Shown: positions 1-12,500, counted from the first letter of the stretch. The stretch is 64,000 nt of DNA from Pseudobutyrivibrio xylanivorans DSM 14809 (GCF_900141825.1 NZ_FQYQ01000003.1:163595-227594); one strand, 5' to 3'. Numbers and translations are program-made. Notes: generated by a model from the sequence alone, not told the origin.

Positions 1-2979
1 CTCAGAAGCTGATGTACTTGCACTTGTGCTAGCTGACTCTGATGCACTCTGGCTTGCACTAACAGATGTAGATTCACTAGCTGAGTTGCTCATGCTTGTT
101 GATGCACTTTCTGATGCTGATGTGCTTGCGCTTGTTGAGGCAGACTCAGAAGCTGATGTACTTGCACTTGTGCTGGCTGATTCAGATGCACTATTGCTCA
201 TTGAAGTACTTGCTGACTCACTTGCACTTACACTATTTGAAGCTGACTCTGAAGCTGAAGTACTTGCGCTTGTGCTGGCTGATTCAGATGCACTATTGCT
301 CATTGAAGTACTTGCTGACTCTGATTCACTTACACTATTTGATGCAGACTCTGATGCTGATGTGCTTGCACTTGTGCTAGCTGATTCAGACTCACTAGCT
401 GAGTTGCTCATGCTTGTTGATGCACTTTCTGATGCTGATGTGCTTGCACTTGTTGAGGCACTCTCTGATGCAGATGTACTTGCGCTTGTTGATGCACTTT
501 CTGAAGCTGATGTACTTGCACTTGTGCTGGCTGATTCAGATGCACTATTGCTCATTGATGTACTTGCTGACCCTGATTCACTTACACTATTTGAAGCAGA
601 CTCTGAAGCTGATGTACTTGCTGACTCTGATTCACTTACACTATTTGATGCAGACTCTGATGCTGATGTACTTGCAGATTCTGACATGCTCTGGCTCATT
701 GAGGCGCTTGCTGACTCTGATGCAGATGCACTTGAGGAAGCACTCTCACTTGCACTAATAGAAGCTGATTCACTTGCTGAGTTGCTCATGCTTGTTGAAG
801 CACTTTCTGATGCCGATGTGCTTGCACTTGTTGATGCACTTTCTGATGCTGATGTACTTGCACTTACAGATGCCGATGTACTAGCTGACTCACTTGTAGC
901 TGCAGAAGCACTCTCACTCATAGATGCGCTTGTGCTTGCTGATGCACTTGCAGAAAGGCTTGCTGACTCTGATCTTGATGAGGATGCAGACTCTGATGCA
1001 GCTGCACTTTCAGAAAGTGACATACTTCTAGACTGAGATGCACTCTCAGACATTCTTGAGCTCTCTGAAAGAGACTCACTTCTCTGAGCTGATGCACTCT
1101 GTGATGCAGCCTGGCTTGCACTTACTGACTCTGACCAAGCAACTGACTGAGATGTAATTGCACTAACTGACTCAGATAAAGAAGTAACCTCACTTCTAGC
1201 CTCGTGATAATCATCCTTACCCTTGTTAAATGCATCTTCTCCGAAGTATGTATAACCCTTTACTCCGAAGTTTCCATCTCTGGCCTCATTGTTGTAGTTA
1301 AAGTATGTATCAGTATCTTCATGCTCCTTAGCTACAAAGCTTATCTTGTAATTTACTGTAGTTGTAGAAGAAACAGTGGCAGCCTTTAATGTAATGTGCT
1401 GTGCCTCATATGTCTCTCCAACTCCATCTAAATATGCAACAAGATGGTATGTTCCATCTGGATTTTTAGAAATGTTAGAAGACTCGTAGTAATAAGTCTT
1501 TCCTCCAATAGAGATGGCTGTATACTTATCCATCTCCCAGCACCACTTGTTCTGGCCGTAAACAGCCTTTTCCTTAGATACAAGACTAACTACATTGCCC
1601 GCTGTATCTGTTAATTCACTGTATGTTCCAGTTCCGTTCCAGTTATTAACAACAACACCAAGATTGTCATTGTAAAGGTTTCTATAGATACCATCAAAGG
1701 TGTTGTTCCAATCATTATCCTTTGTTGAGAAGTATGCTAAATTCTTATATACATTGCCATCGCAGGTATAATAATCATTGTAGCAACCAACATTTACTGT
1801 AATAGATTTAGCCGTTTCATCAACCCATGAAAGTGAAAATGTGTTGTCATCATTTAATTGAACATTAACAACATCCTGAAGCTGATATCCGTTTACATAA
1901 TACTTACAAACAGTCTGAGCTGTTCCATCTGCAGCATAATTTGTCTCATACTTCCATGTAAGAACATTTCCAGCACCATCTGTGTACTGTGCAGTCTTCT
2001 TAACAACCATGATTCCAGAAACAACATTAGCGTTGTCGTTCTGTCCCCAACCTGTTGTAAGCCCCGGAATCAAAGCATCACCATTCTGATCAACTGTTAC
2101 ATAATCAAAATAAGCGTACTTTGTCTCACCTGCCGCATCAATATAAGTAACCTTTACGCTGTTAGTATTGTAATTAGAACTATCCCAATCACTGTAAAGG
2201 ATTTCTCCAACGTAACCTTCCTGATAAAATGAATACTGGATGAGAAGGTTTGCAAGCTTATCGCCGTATCCATAATAGTTATTAGATGCAGAAGTATGGT
2301 TAAGTCTCTCGCCATGAGCGATTGCATCAGCCTGTGCGGCCTTAAGCTCTGCCTGCGCCTCCTCGATTTCCTTTATAAGATTCTCAAGATACTCATCCTG
2401 AAGGCCTGCCTCAGAAAATGAAGTTGACGCTGAATCGAAATCTGCCTCAGCCTCAGACATAGCTGTAGAAAGACTTGTGCTCTCTGATACAAGTCTCTCT
2501 GAATCTGACACTGATGTACTAGCTAAACTTTCATTTTCCGATGTTAATGACTCTAATGCCGATGTTGAAGTTGATGAAATTGTTGAATCCTCTTCTGATA
2601 AAGAATTGCTTGCCACCTCTGACTGTGACTCAAGCTCAGATGACTCTGTTGCTGCTGAATCACTTGCTGACTGGCTTTCTGCAGTTATTGTTGAATCAAT
2701 CTCCTCTGTCTGCTTCTCTGTTTCTTCCTTAGCCTGTTCGTTTGCAGATTCCTGTGCTGTTTCTTCCTGAACACTCTGAACTGTTGATTCAATAACCTGC
2801 TGCTGTTGCTGCTGAGTTACTTCTATAGTGATAACACCCTGGGCACTTGCAGCAGCCTGCTCTTCACCTAATTCAGCCGCATATGCTAAATTTGCATCGC
2901 CAAGTACAGAAGCTCCACCAACTGTCGCTCCCGTTATGGCCACACCTTTCAATAAACTTTCAACTTTCTTTCTCGACAT
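1..2979 (-). CDS. Serine-rich repeat surface adhesin, 3' end beyond window
   Basis: An open frame of 993 codons has no stop before the left edge, so the C-terminus (and any LPXTG anchor) is outside. ATG at 2979 follows GAGGTAAAAGTA. Residues 1-34 look like a short signal peptide (basic start, hydrophobic core, AYA cleavage site). Residues about 35-95 are Q/E/T-rich; 95-172 form a first Ser-rich stretch; 194-227 are a charged helix; about 230-595 are a Tyr/Asn/Gly/Asp-rich globular region, probably the binding domain. From about 597 to the edge every second residue is Ser (SASESAST-type dipeptides), the mark of O-glycosylated SRRP adhesins. The order SP-SRR1-binding region-SRR2 matches that family, but the signal is much shorter than the usual streptococcal one. 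The ligand is unknown. Confidence 0.85.
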   Translation of the reverse strand, partial: MSRKKVESLLKGVAITGATVGGASVLGDANLAYAAELGEEQAAASAQGVITIEVTQQQQQQVIESTVQSVQEETAQESANEQAKEETEKQTEEIDSTITAESQSASDSAATESSELESQSEVASNSLSEEDSTISSTSTSALESLTSENESLASTSVSDSERLVSESTSLSTAMSEAEADFDSASTSFSEAGLQDEYLENLIKEIEEAQAELKAAQADAIAHGERLNHTSASNNYYGYGDKLANLLIQYSFYQEGYVGEILYSDWDSSNYNTNSVKVTYIDAAGETKYAYFDYVTVDQNGDALIPGLTTGWGQNDNANVVSGIMVVKKTAQYTDGAGNVLTWKYETNYAADGTAQTVCKYYVNGYQLQDVVNVQLNDDNTFSLSWVDETAKSITVNVGCYNDYYTCDGNVYKNLAYFSTKDNDWNNTFDGIYRNLYNDNLGVVVNNWNGTGTYSELTDTAGNVVSLVSKEKAVYGQNKWCWEMDKYTAISIGGKTYYYESSNISKNPDGTYHLVAYLDGVGETYEAQHITLKAATVSSTTTVNYKISFVAKEHEDTDTYFNYNNEARDGNFGVKGYTYFGEDAFNKGKDDYHEARSEVTSLSESVSAITSQSVAWSESVSASQAASQSASAQRSESLSESSRMSESASQSRSMSLSESAAASESASSSRSESASLSASASASTSASMSESASAATSESASTSASVSASTSASESASTSASTSASESASTSMSNSASESASISASESASSSASASESASASMSQSMSESASTSASESASNSVSESESASTSASESASNSVSESGSASTSMSNSASESASTSASTSASESASTSASTSASESASTSASTSASESASTSMSNSASESESASTSASTSASESASNSVSESESASTSMSNSASESASTSASTSASESASNSVSASESASTSMSNSASESASTSASTSASESASTSASTSASESASTSMSNSASESTSVSASQSASESASTSASTSASE

Positions 2980-3039
2980 TACTTTTACCTCATTATTTTC
3001 AAGAATATATATCTTTTATAACCCAAAATTCGCAATGTT

Positions 3040-3067
3040 ATTGTACCATGATTTTTTTATTTGAAAA
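3040..3067 (-). promoter_or_regulatory. Probable promoter of the adhesin gene
   Basis: On the minus strand TACAAT (3045-3040) is preceded by TGG, an extended -10, with TTTTCA (3067-3062) 16 nt upstream. It lies about 60 nt before the ATG. Motif match only. Confidence 0.4.
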
Positions 3068-3086
3068 GTCCTTTTATAACATTTTA

Positions 3087-3115
3087 TTGCCAAATTTAAG
3101 AATTTCTTGCCAAAT
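3087..3115 (-). repeat. Two direct repeats, possible activator site
   Basis: TTGCCAAAT occurs at 3087-3095 and 3107-3115, 20 nt apart (two helical turns), just upstream of the candidate -35 box of the adhesin gene. The spacing and position would suit a dimeric activator. No regulator is identified. Confidence 0.35.
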
Positions 3116-3136
3116 AATGCGTAATTTCCTATAAAG

Positions 3137-3171
3137 TAAAAAAATCTCCAGAACAATAACGTTCTGGAGAT
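3137..3171 (-). terminator. Rho-independent terminator of gdhA
   Basis: A perfect 11-bp stem (3144-3154 with 3161-3171, loop of 6) is followed on the minus strand by seven T. It sits 20 nt after the gdhA stop. Confidence 0.9.
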
Positions 3172-3191
3172 ATGATATCAAGAATATGTGA

Positions 3192-4671
<1,480 letters not shown>

Positions 4672-4700
4672 ATTGTACATCTTTTAGTACTTTAAAGCAA
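4672..4700 (-). promoter_or_regulatory. Probable gdhA promoter
   Basis: Minus strand TTGCTT (4700-4695), 17 nt, TACAAT (4677-4672). It is the best sigma-A match upstream of gdhA and would place the start about 110 nt before the ATG. Confidence 0.5.
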
Positions 4701-4744
4701 TAAATTTTTAAGTGTAATATACATTTTTTTCCTCTAATAATATA

Positions 4745-4808
4745 CAATTTTCTTGTTTGGTCAGCAAGATGTCATAGGTTATTGATTTTCTTCAGAAAAT
4801 CAATAACC
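4745..4808. repeat. Dispersed hairpin element, copy 1
   Basis: 4745-4776 matches 56544-56575 at 30 of 32 positions in the same orientation. The adjoining perfect 14-bp hairpin at 4777-4808 (loop TTCA) closely resembles, in reverse orientation, the hairpin at 56410-56446. It lies between the DUF4340 stop and the gdhA promoter and has no U-tract. Confidence 0.6.
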
Positions 4809-4840
4809 GGGACACTATTAAGTTAATTACAGGGTCAGGG

Positions 4841-6226
4841 CTACTGGTCCTTGCCCTTATTTAATATCGCGCTGGTAATCTCCTCTCTGAGGTTTGACAT
4901 TGAAGATCTGTTACAAAGTCCAACAATATTTCCATCCACTGATACAACACATGAATCTCCATCATACTGGTACATAACTACATTTACTACTGTGGCATCA
5001 TTATCATCCAATGTGATTGCAAATGCTAATTCCTCTGTTCCCTTCTTATAATCTTCTCCTACTTCTGAAAGAGTCAATCCGTCAATCTTACTTGTAGCTG
5101 TGACAAATTCTATCTTGTCATCTCCAACAGAATATTTATTTCCATCGCCACTATGGTCTACCTCAATAATATGGGTCTCACCATCTATCTTTGCAGATAC
5201 CTGAGCCACCTTAGTCCAGTCTATAGAAACAATCTCATCAGGTCTTAAGTCTTCATAGTTGGCTTTTAGAACATTCTCATATTCCTCTGCTGTTATTGCA
5301 TATACAATAGTAGAACCATCGAAGCAAAGATATGCTTTATCCTTGCCATCTTTATAACTAAAATACAAAGTCTGATTTACTGACTTAACGGAATCATCCT
5401 CATCTGAATCATCTGCAGGCACTTCTCCAGTAAGTGTTACTGTCAATGTTGGTTTATCCAGACCATACTTTGACATGTCCTCTTCAGTAGCCTTATAAGT
5501 TTCATAATTACTTAAATCAAGAGAACTTAAAGTACTTAAGTATCCTAAAACCTTACTCTCTGAAAGTGGCTGATGTTCATTATCGCTTACATTATAAAAA
5601 TTGTAAGCATCTGTATATGTATATTTTCCATCTGGATCGTAAACAACATTTGCCTTGCTGGCTCCTGTAATTCTCATAGCTGTTAGCTGCGAGTAACCTT
5701 CCACCTTATCTCTATCCAGATAATCTTCGATATCTCCTGAAAGCTTCTCTAGTAAGTCTGTATCAATTAGATAGACACTGCCGCCATCCACGCAGATATA
5801 TCGTTTTTTATCAATTGTGGAAAATGAGCCAAAGGTAATCTCATTAGTACCATCAGCAGTTGTGAATGTAATCTTCCCCTCAGGATTTGAAATTCCATAC
5901 TGACTGTAATCCTCCACGTCATCTATTATGAAGCTGGCATGTACAGATTCAAATGCCTCAAATATTTTTGCTACATAATCCTGATCCACAGGAAAATCTG
6001 TGTCGGAAGTATTCTTCCAGGTGTCGTCCTGCTTTTCTATCACTGCTGTTTTTCCATCCTTAGTTACAGTCAATTGGGTAGCATCCTCGGCAGAGATATT
6101 AAATACCTCTTCATCAATTGTGTTTATTTTATCTACATGCTGAGCTACAGCCTTTTCTGCCACGATAGCACCCACGGCTACCACAAGCACGAGGCTTAAT
6201 ATCAGCAATGTCTTTCTTCGCTTCAT
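4841..6226 (-). CDS. DUF4340 protein, partner of Gld-like ABC transporter
   Basis: A 461-residue protein with an N-terminal membrane anchor (MKRRKTLLILSLVLVV then Ala/Val-rich) and a long extracytoplasmic part made of repeated beta/alpha units, as in DUF4340 proteins. The ATG at 6226 is chosen because AGGAGGG lies 6 nt upstream; a longer reading from a TTG at 6244 would put that site inside the gene. It is last in an operon with the ATPase, permease and GldG-like genes, with 10 nt between the GldG-like stop and this ATG. DUF4340 genes commonly adjoin Gld-type ABC loci. The substrate and role are unknown. Confidence 0.75.
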   Translation of the reverse strand: MKRRKTLLILSLVLVVAVGAIVAEKAVAQHVDKINTIDEEVFNISAEDATQLTVTKDGKTAVIEKQDDTWKNTSDTDFPVDQDYVAKIFEAFESVHASFIIDDVEDYSQYGISNPEGKITFTTADGTNEITFGSFSTIDKKRYICVDGGSVYLIDTDLLEKLSGDIEDYLDRDKVEGYSQLTAMRITGASKANVVYDPDGKYTYTDAYNFYNVSDNEHQPLSESKVLGYLSTLSSLDLSNYETYKATEEDMSKYGLDKPTLTVTLTGEVPADDSDEDDSVKSVNQTLYFSYKDGKDKAYLCFDGSTIVYAITAEEYENVLKANYEDLRPDEIVSIDWTKVAQVSAKIDGETHIIEVDHSGDGNKYSVGDDKIEFVTATSKIDGLTLSEVGEDYKKGTEELAFAITLDDNDATVVNVVMYQYDGDSCVVSVDGNIVGLCNRSSMSNLREEITSAILNKGKDQ

Positions 6227-6236
6227 TATGTCCCTC

Positions 6237-7709
6237 CTACTCAAGACTTACTTTTCTTCTGCGAACCACCTCGTCAATACCATAGAGCAGATATCCAAGA
6301 GGAATCAGTCCAATCATAATTACCTTAATCATTCTTGCAGCTGATGCGCTGATAGTAAGATAGTTATAATCTAAAGACTTTGCTCTGATTTGAAGTGATT
6401 CATTATCTGTCATCTTCCAGCTAATAGCATTCATAAAGAAGTCTGTGTTTGCTCCTGAAGAATAAGAATTGTACTGGTCATCCAAAAGATAGTCAGAAGC
6501 AATCCACACTAACGAGCCTTCACTTGCATTCTCCGCAGATATGGCAAGTGAGAATGGGCCATCTACATCACCGTCCTCTTTATCATATGTGTTAAGAGAA
6601 TATCCTGCTGTTTTCGCATAGGATTCTGATGAGCTGTCAAGAAGTGATGTTACTGTATAAGCCCCAGCTGTATTGTTGATTTTAAGTCCAGCTGAAATTG
6701 GCATAATTACCTTGCTGTTTCCCTCAACCAAAGAGTTCGTAATATCAGATTCCCCTATAGTTGGTAGAAGGAAATATGGATATTCAAAGGCGTAATTATC
6801 TCTATTGGTATCTATTACTATTCCATTTGTCATAGATACGCCAACGTACTCAAGCAGGCTTTTGAAATTAGTCAGATCAACATCCTGTTCTGGTCCAGAA
6901 AGAACAACAATGTGACCGCCATTATCCATATAGGATTCCAGAATTGTAACCTCTTTATCAGATAAATCACTTACAGGTGAGTTTATCAGAATGATTGACG
7001 CATCCTCAGGTACGCTGTCCTCATTTAAAAGTGAAAACTCCTTTGTCTCCACATTGGACTTTTCAAGTGCAGATTTCATTGTTGTACCCATTTCACCTTC
7101 TCCATGACCTGTAAGGACGTATGCCTGTGGAAGCTCGTCTGATACCACATAATCTATAGCTGTTGTGATTAAACTCTCTCCATCAAAAGATTGAGATGCA
7201 GAGCCTGTTGTGTAGTATTTACTATTGTCCATCTTATACATTGACTCATAGCCTATGTAACGGCTCTTATCCCCTGAAACTACAATCAATGAATTGTTCG
7301 TAACAGTATCGTCTGTGTATTCCTTTGCAAAGGTTGGATAAGTATCTGGGTCTTTCTTTACAACCTTCAGATTGTCTGATAATGAATCATAAACATTTAA
7401 CAGTTTCTCAATAACTGTAGATTCCTGTCCTGCCTGACATATCCAGTAAATAGTCACATCATCCTCTATATTGCTTACAACTGCCTTACTTGAAGATGTT
7501 AGTGAATATAGTCTGGCTGCTGATATATCAAACTGTGTAAACTTTTCAGGCAAAGATGCTACAAACACATTTATCGCTATTACGATACCAAGGACAAGGA
7601 TAGTTAAGACCTTACTATAGCTGCCTATCTTAAATCTCTTTGTATTTAACGATTCCTTTGTTCTCTTCTGAAAATCTTTTATGTCAAAATTTGGTTTCTG
7701 AAGCTTCAT
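6237..7709 (-). CDS. GldG-like ABC transporter auxiliary membrane protein
   Basis: A 490-residue protein with an N-terminal transmembrane segment (about 29-50), a large extracytoplasmic ABC-type uncharacterised domain (about 60-440; visible pieces include ALEKSNVETKEFSLL and a following INSPVSDLS segment, as in GldG/Mot-type domains) and a C-terminal transmembrane helix ending in RRRKVSLE. Its ATG overlaps the permease stop as TAATG, so translation is probably coupled. In Bacteroidetes GldA/F/G support gliding, but the same trio is widespread in non-gliding Firmicutes, so gliding should not be inferred here. Confidence 0.75.
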   Translation of the reverse strand: MKLQKPNFDIKDFQKRTKESLNTKRFKIGSYSKVLTILVLGIVIAINVFVASLPEKFTQFDISAARLYSLTSSSKAVVSNIEDDVTIYWICQAGQESTVIEKLLNVYDSLSDNLKVVKKDPDTYPTFAKEYTDDTVTNNSLIVVSGDKSRYIGYESMYKMDNSKYYTTGSASQSFDGESLITTAIDYVVSDELPQAYVLTGHGEGEMGTTMKSALEKSNVETKEFSLLNEDSVPEDASIILINSPVSDLSDKEVTILESYMDNGGHIVVLSGPEQDVDLTNFKSLLEYVGVSMTNGIVIDTNRDNYAFEYPYFLLPTIGESDITNSLVEGNSKVIMPISAGLKINNTAGAYTVTSLLDSSSESYAKTAGYSLNTYDKEDGDVDGPFSLAISAENASEGSLVWIASDYLLDDQYNSYSSGANTDFFMNAISWKMTDNESLQIRAKSLDYNYLTISASAARMIKVIMIGLIPLGYLLYGIDEVVRRRKVSLE

Positions 7710-8416
7710 TATCCGTTGTACCTCCTCTTCTCAAGTGACTGCACACATAAGAACAGGAAGAAGGCAATGATACTTATGTAATACACAATCGCTGTCAAAT
7801 CGAAAATTCCATTGTAAAACAAGGAAAATCTCTGGAATAAAGATATCTTTGCAATAATATTTTGAATTGTTTCGTTTGGAATAGCATTGGCAATCTGAAC
7901 ACAAAAATAATTAAGTAGCATAACTACAACACAGATTCCTGCCGCCATTCCCTGGGACTCAGTAAGTGATGAAATGTACATTCCAATGCTTATGAGAGCT
8001 AGTCCCAAAAATACAAATGCGAATATTGAACCATAGCTTGTTGGAAGATAAACATCTCCATACATTGAGAAAATCAATGGGTAAAGGCATATAACAATCA
8101 TTGGAATGATAAATACCACAAGTAATGCAAAAAACTTTCCAACAACAATCTCACTTGTTCTTATTGGTAATGAATAAAGTAGCTGATCTGTTCTCTGTCG
8201 CTTTTCATCTGCGATTATCCTCATTGTAAGAATTGGAACAATGATAATAAACACCATCTGAATAAAGCTCAGAACATATTCAAAATTAGCTACTGATGCG
8301 TTGATGTTATAAATCAGTGCGCCTATACCTGTAAAAGCCAAAAGAAAGGCTCCGAATACATAGCCTGACAAGCTATGATAATAAAGTGATAACTCATGTT
8401 TTAAAACCGCTAACAT
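7709..8416 (-). CDS. ABC-2 type permease, GldF-like
   Basis: A 235-residue integral membrane protein with six predicted helices and the ABC-2 permease pattern (N-terminal LKHELSLYYHSLSGYVFGAF, central MRIIADEKRQRTDQLLYSLP). That cytoplasmic motif is typical of GldF/NosY-like permeases. It sits between ATPase and GldG-like genes with one-base TAATG overlaps on both sides, so it forms the membrane pore of the same transporter. The substrate is not known. Confidence 0.8.
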   Translation of the reverse strand: MLAVLKHELSLYYHSLSGYVFGAFLLAFTGIGALIYNINASVANFEYVLSFIQMVFIIIVPILTMRIIADEKRQRTDQLLYSLPIRTSEIVVGKFFALLVVFIIPMIVICLYPLIFSMYGDVYLPTSYGSIFAFVFLGLALISIGMYISSLTESQGMAAGICVVVMLLNYFCVQIANAIPNETIQNIIAKISLFQRFSLFYNGIFDLTAIVYYISIIAFFLFLCVQSLEKRRYNG

Positions 8417-9438
8417 TATCTCGCCTCCTGTTCTGGAATTGCTTTTTCTTCAGCAGGCTCGATTGCTTCTGGGCCTCCATATAGCGCATCCTCATCTTCT
8501 TCTGATGTAAGCTCAATAAAGATATCCTCTAATGTGGTCTTAATAGGATTTAGTTTAACCAAAGGAATACCCTTACCTGCAAAAGCTACAAACAGCTCCT
8601 CACAAATCTCATAAGGATTACTATTGCTTGTGGTTAGCTTGAAGCTGTTATAACCATCTATCATTTCTTTTTGCTCAAAACAAGTTATAGCTGTGTTTCT
8701 TTCAAGTAATTCGATTGTCTCAAGAGGATCTCCTCCGGATAATATCTCTATCTGGTTACCTTCAGACATAGTTTTTCCAAGATTTTCGATATTATCAAAA
8801 GCTACCAGCTTTCCTTTATATATGATAAGAACCTTCTCACAAATAGCCTGAATCTCAGAAAGAATATGTGAACTCAAAATTACAGTATGCTTCTTTCCAA
8901 GCTCAGCTATTAAATCTCGTATTTCAATAATCTGCATAGGGTCTAAGCCAACAGTAGGCTCATCTAAGATAATTACAGAAGGATTTCCGATGAGAGCCTG
9001 AGATATTCCCACTCTCTGTCTGTACCCCTTTGACAGATGCTTAATCAATCTATTCTGCATCTCTGTGATATGAGTCTCATCTATTACCCTGTCTATTTCA
9101 GCTTCTATGTCGGCCTTCTTAACACCTTTGGCTTCTGCCACAAACTTTAAGTATTCCCTTGGTGTCTGATCAACATAAAGAGGTGGAATTTCAGGAAGGT
9201 ATCCGATAAGCTTCTTAGCCTCCCTTTCCTCTTCATATATATCGTGACCATCGATTTTAATATCGCCGCTTGTCGCTGCAAGACAGCCTGTAATAATATT
9301 TAAAGTTGTAGATTTTCCTGCTCCGTTAGGACCAAGAAAACCATAAATATGACCATCTTCAATGGTAAAAGACAAATCATCCACTGCAAGAACATCGCCA
9401 TATCTTTTAGATAAATGCTCTACGGTTATCATAGCCAT
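8416..9438 (-). CDS. ABC transporter ATP-binding protein, GldA-like
   Basis: A 340-residue ATPase. Walker A GPNGAGKST is near residue 38, LSKGYRQRVGIS is the signature motif, VIILDEPTVGLDP is Walker B, and SSHILSEI carries the H-loop. The extra C-terminal part (about 225-325) is seen in the multidrug/gliding DrrA-GldA group. First gene of the four-gene operon, with AAGGAG just before the ATG; a second ATG two codons in is possible. It powers the permease encoded next door. Confidence 0.88.
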   Translation of the reverse strand: MAMITVEHLSKRYGDVLAVDDLSFTIEDGHIYGFLGPNGAGKSTTLNIITGCLAATSGDIKIDGHDIYEEEREAKKLIGYLPEIPPLYVDQTPREYLKFVAEAKGVKKADIEAEIDRVIDETHITEMQNRLIKHLSKGYRQRVGISQALIGNPSVIILDEPTVGLDPMQIIEIRDLIAELGKKHTVILSSHILSEIQAICEKVLIIYKGKLVAFDNIENLGKTMSEGNQIEILSGGDPLETIELLERNTAITCFEQKEMIDGYNSFKLTTSNSNPYEICEELFVAFAGKGIPLVKLNPIKTTLEDIFIELTSEEDEDALYGGPEAIEPAEEKAIPEQEAR

Positions 9439-9524
9439 TACTCTCCTTTGTGTTTTTGTCTTGCGAAAGTATAAAACACTAATATTATCGTTAGCTGACT
9501 TCTATGTGACGGCTATGTGAAAAA

Positions 9525-9559
9525 ACAAAAAAACTCCCTCGCTTTTCAGCAAGGGAGTT
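9525..9559 (-). terminator. Terminator of the Ig-like repeat protein gene
   Basis: The 8-bp stem AACTCCCT/AGGGAGTT (9532-9539 with 9552-9559) extends with inner GCT/AGC pairs. On the minus strand it is followed by TTTTTGTTTTTT, directly after the stop at 9564. Confidence 0.88.
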
Positions 9560-9563
9560 AATT

Positions 9564-12500
9564 TTATTTAGCTGTCGCTAATCTTTTGTTCCTTCTAAAT
9601 TTCCGAATCTTCCTTATGGCTATATAAACCACATCCAGCCCTACTAATCCCCAGAAAAGAATCGGCCACTGATGAGTAACAAAGAATTTTATAGGATTAT
9701 TTCCTTTTTCATCAGCTTCATCATCACCAGCTTCTTCGGTGGCTAATTGCACCTCTGGCGTGCGTACCAAAAGGTAGTTAGAAAACTGGGTTGAGCATAT
9801 AGTGACTGTATTAACATCTTCATCCAAGTCACTTAGTAAAGCTCCTTGTCCATCATGAACTCTTATCATGTAAAAGCTTTCTGATGTATTTTTAAGATCA
9901 TCCGGTAATTCAAAAACAAACTCTATAGGCTCTAGCGTCTCCGTGACTTCCTTCCATTCATGGGTGTAGAACTTATAAGATATATTAATTTCCATATATC
10001 CTGCTTTTGTAAGATTAGGATAATCTCCACTGTATTCTGTAAAGCTATTCTCGAAAACAGCTTTTTCCTCTGCCGGGATTCGATCTTCGATAACAGAATC
10101 AGTTGCAATCTTTAGCTCAACAATACCACCTCTTGATATCAAATCAATCTGCTCTTCTGTAAGTATTCCTCTTGCCACTGCATAAGCATCTGGTAAGATT
10201 ACACCTGAAGCTATTTTATCCAGTTCAATAACAATAACACCTTTTCCAATTACAAGAGCTATAGGCATATCATTTACAGCAATCTTACTCCCCGGTATGG
10301 CTGTTGGATCTAATAAATCATTTGCATCAACCAACTCACCCTTTGACTCTTCTAGTAATTCTCTTAGGCCATCTTTTATATCCTGAGAAAGAGTTTTCCA
10401 CAATTCAGACTTGTCTATGAGATCAAAATCCAAATCCTCATCATCTTCCTCCTCTGTTTCTTTCTTGGTTGAAGATGATTTTTTACTGCTCTTCTTTGTG
10501 GTTGTCTTAGTCTTCAAGGTGGTGTCTGTTTTCTTTGTTTTAGATTCCACCTTTACAGTTACATACTTGCTGGCGAAATTTGAGCCTGTAGCTGCAACTC
10601 TTACGAAATAAGTACCAGCTTTAACAAGCGTAGTTCCAGGTGAAGCCTGAGTATAAGAAGAAGCTCCACTCATTTTATATTCCATTGCCTGACTGGTTCC
10701 AATAATCTTACCATCAACAGCGGTTTCACTTGATGCACTTTCTGTAGTTAGATTTCCTGGGCTGGCAGGTCTCTCTGGAATACTAACCTTTACCCATGAG
10801 CTTGCCTCCTGCCAATCAGAAGCTTTCTTTCTTCCATAAATATATTTAGCGCTGTTTCTATCCAAAACACTTGTCAACTTAAGACTTGAAGCGCCTGAAG
10901 AACCAGAACCTGTTGATATCTCGTAACCTGCACTGACCGCCACTACTTCCATAGGATAATTGTAACTAAGGCGACCTTTGATTTCTGATTCACTAATGGA
11001 ATCTCCAGGAACCTTCTTTACAGGACCAACAAAATCTGAAGATGCTGTTATCGCACTGGCTGGATGGCCTTCTCCATCAACATTGGCAGCCTGTGTTACC
11101 CTTACAGAAATCCTCTTGTTGTATGTACTTGCTGGCAAATTATATCTTACGTCTGTTGCACCACTAATAGGTGAGCTGTTTAAATACCACTGATATGATA
11201 ATCCAGGTCCAGCATTCACCTGCACCTCAAGGGTATCACCTATGACTGGCTGACTTCTTGAAGCTGTGATATTAACAATCACTGGCTTATTTTGAGACGT
11301 CAGCTCAATACATTGTCTTCTTACGGTAAACTCTGCTGTCTTTCCTGCAAAGGCTGTGGTGCTTGCAGCATATCTTACTATATACTTTCCAACCTTAACC
11401 CTGGTATATGAATCACTTGCTCTTGTAAAGCCTGGGTCTGATGTTAGCTTATACTCCATGGCAGCAGTTGTTCCAACTAATTTTCCATAGTCCCAATCAG
11501 ACAAAACAGCATTTTCCACACTTACTGTCGGTGCAGCCGGTCTCTCTGAAAGAAATACAGGCAACCACTCACTTGCTGGAGCAATGTCTGTAGCTTTTCT
11601 CCTAACGTAAACAACTCTGTTTACCTCTCTATCCAATATTTCTGTAATCGCAAGAGATGCCTGTCCTTCTAATACCGAATCAGATAATGAAAGTTCATAG
11701 GCTTCTGTCACATTAATAGTCTCATTTACATAATCATAAACAGTGACAGCAGTTACTTCTTCTGGCGTAATAGTGCCAATCACCTTGGCAATAACAGCTG
11801 GTGTAGCATCAGACATAATGTAAATATCTGTACCTGGTCTTCCCTCTCCTGCTGCGTTACGAGGCTGTATAGCCTGTACCCTTATGGTCTTACCAAGCTC
11901 CTTTTCTGTTAATACAAGTATCTGCTCGGTAGCTCCTTCTATAAATACATCATCTGCATACCATTTCCACTGAATATTTGGTAATGCATGTGTACATGCT
12001 GTAAGTCTGTCTCCCACCTGAGGGATAGCGTTTCCGTTGGCATTTACAATAAATGGCTTTGTGGCCTCTTCCAGAATGATAAAATCTGTAAACACTGCAA
12101 CAATAGAATCGATATTTGCCGCTGGCATTATAAATTCATAATTATTATCAAAATTCTTTACAGCATCAATAGTATTTCCTGTGCTGGCAGTAACCGTAAT
12201 AGATGAAAGAACACACCCCACCTTTGATGTGACAGCCAAAACTACCTTATCTCCCACGCAAGCATTTGTGCTGCCATCAGAAATAGACTCTGGCTGCTTT
12301 AAAATACTTTGTATCTGGATACTGCATTCAGTCTGGGCTGTTGTAGGTGTTGCTATGGTATAGCTAACTATTTCTGCCGAAGCATCTATTATTACATTAG
12401 CTTCAGGCTGAGTAAATTCGTAGTTATTGCCATCTGTATGAGTCAATGCAACATCAGCAGGACTTTCTGTATCCGTTGTCTTTACTGTAAGACTCTTTAA

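Noticed and set aside
26-1036. Plus-strand open frame of Leu/Ala/Asp repeats over the left end
   Set aside because: It is the complement of the Ser-x repeats of the adhesin; the minus frame has signal peptide, ribosome site and domain order.
7709-9438. Gliding motility function for the Gld-like operon
   Set aside because: The trio is common in non-gliding Firmicutes and no other gld/spr genes are present in the window.
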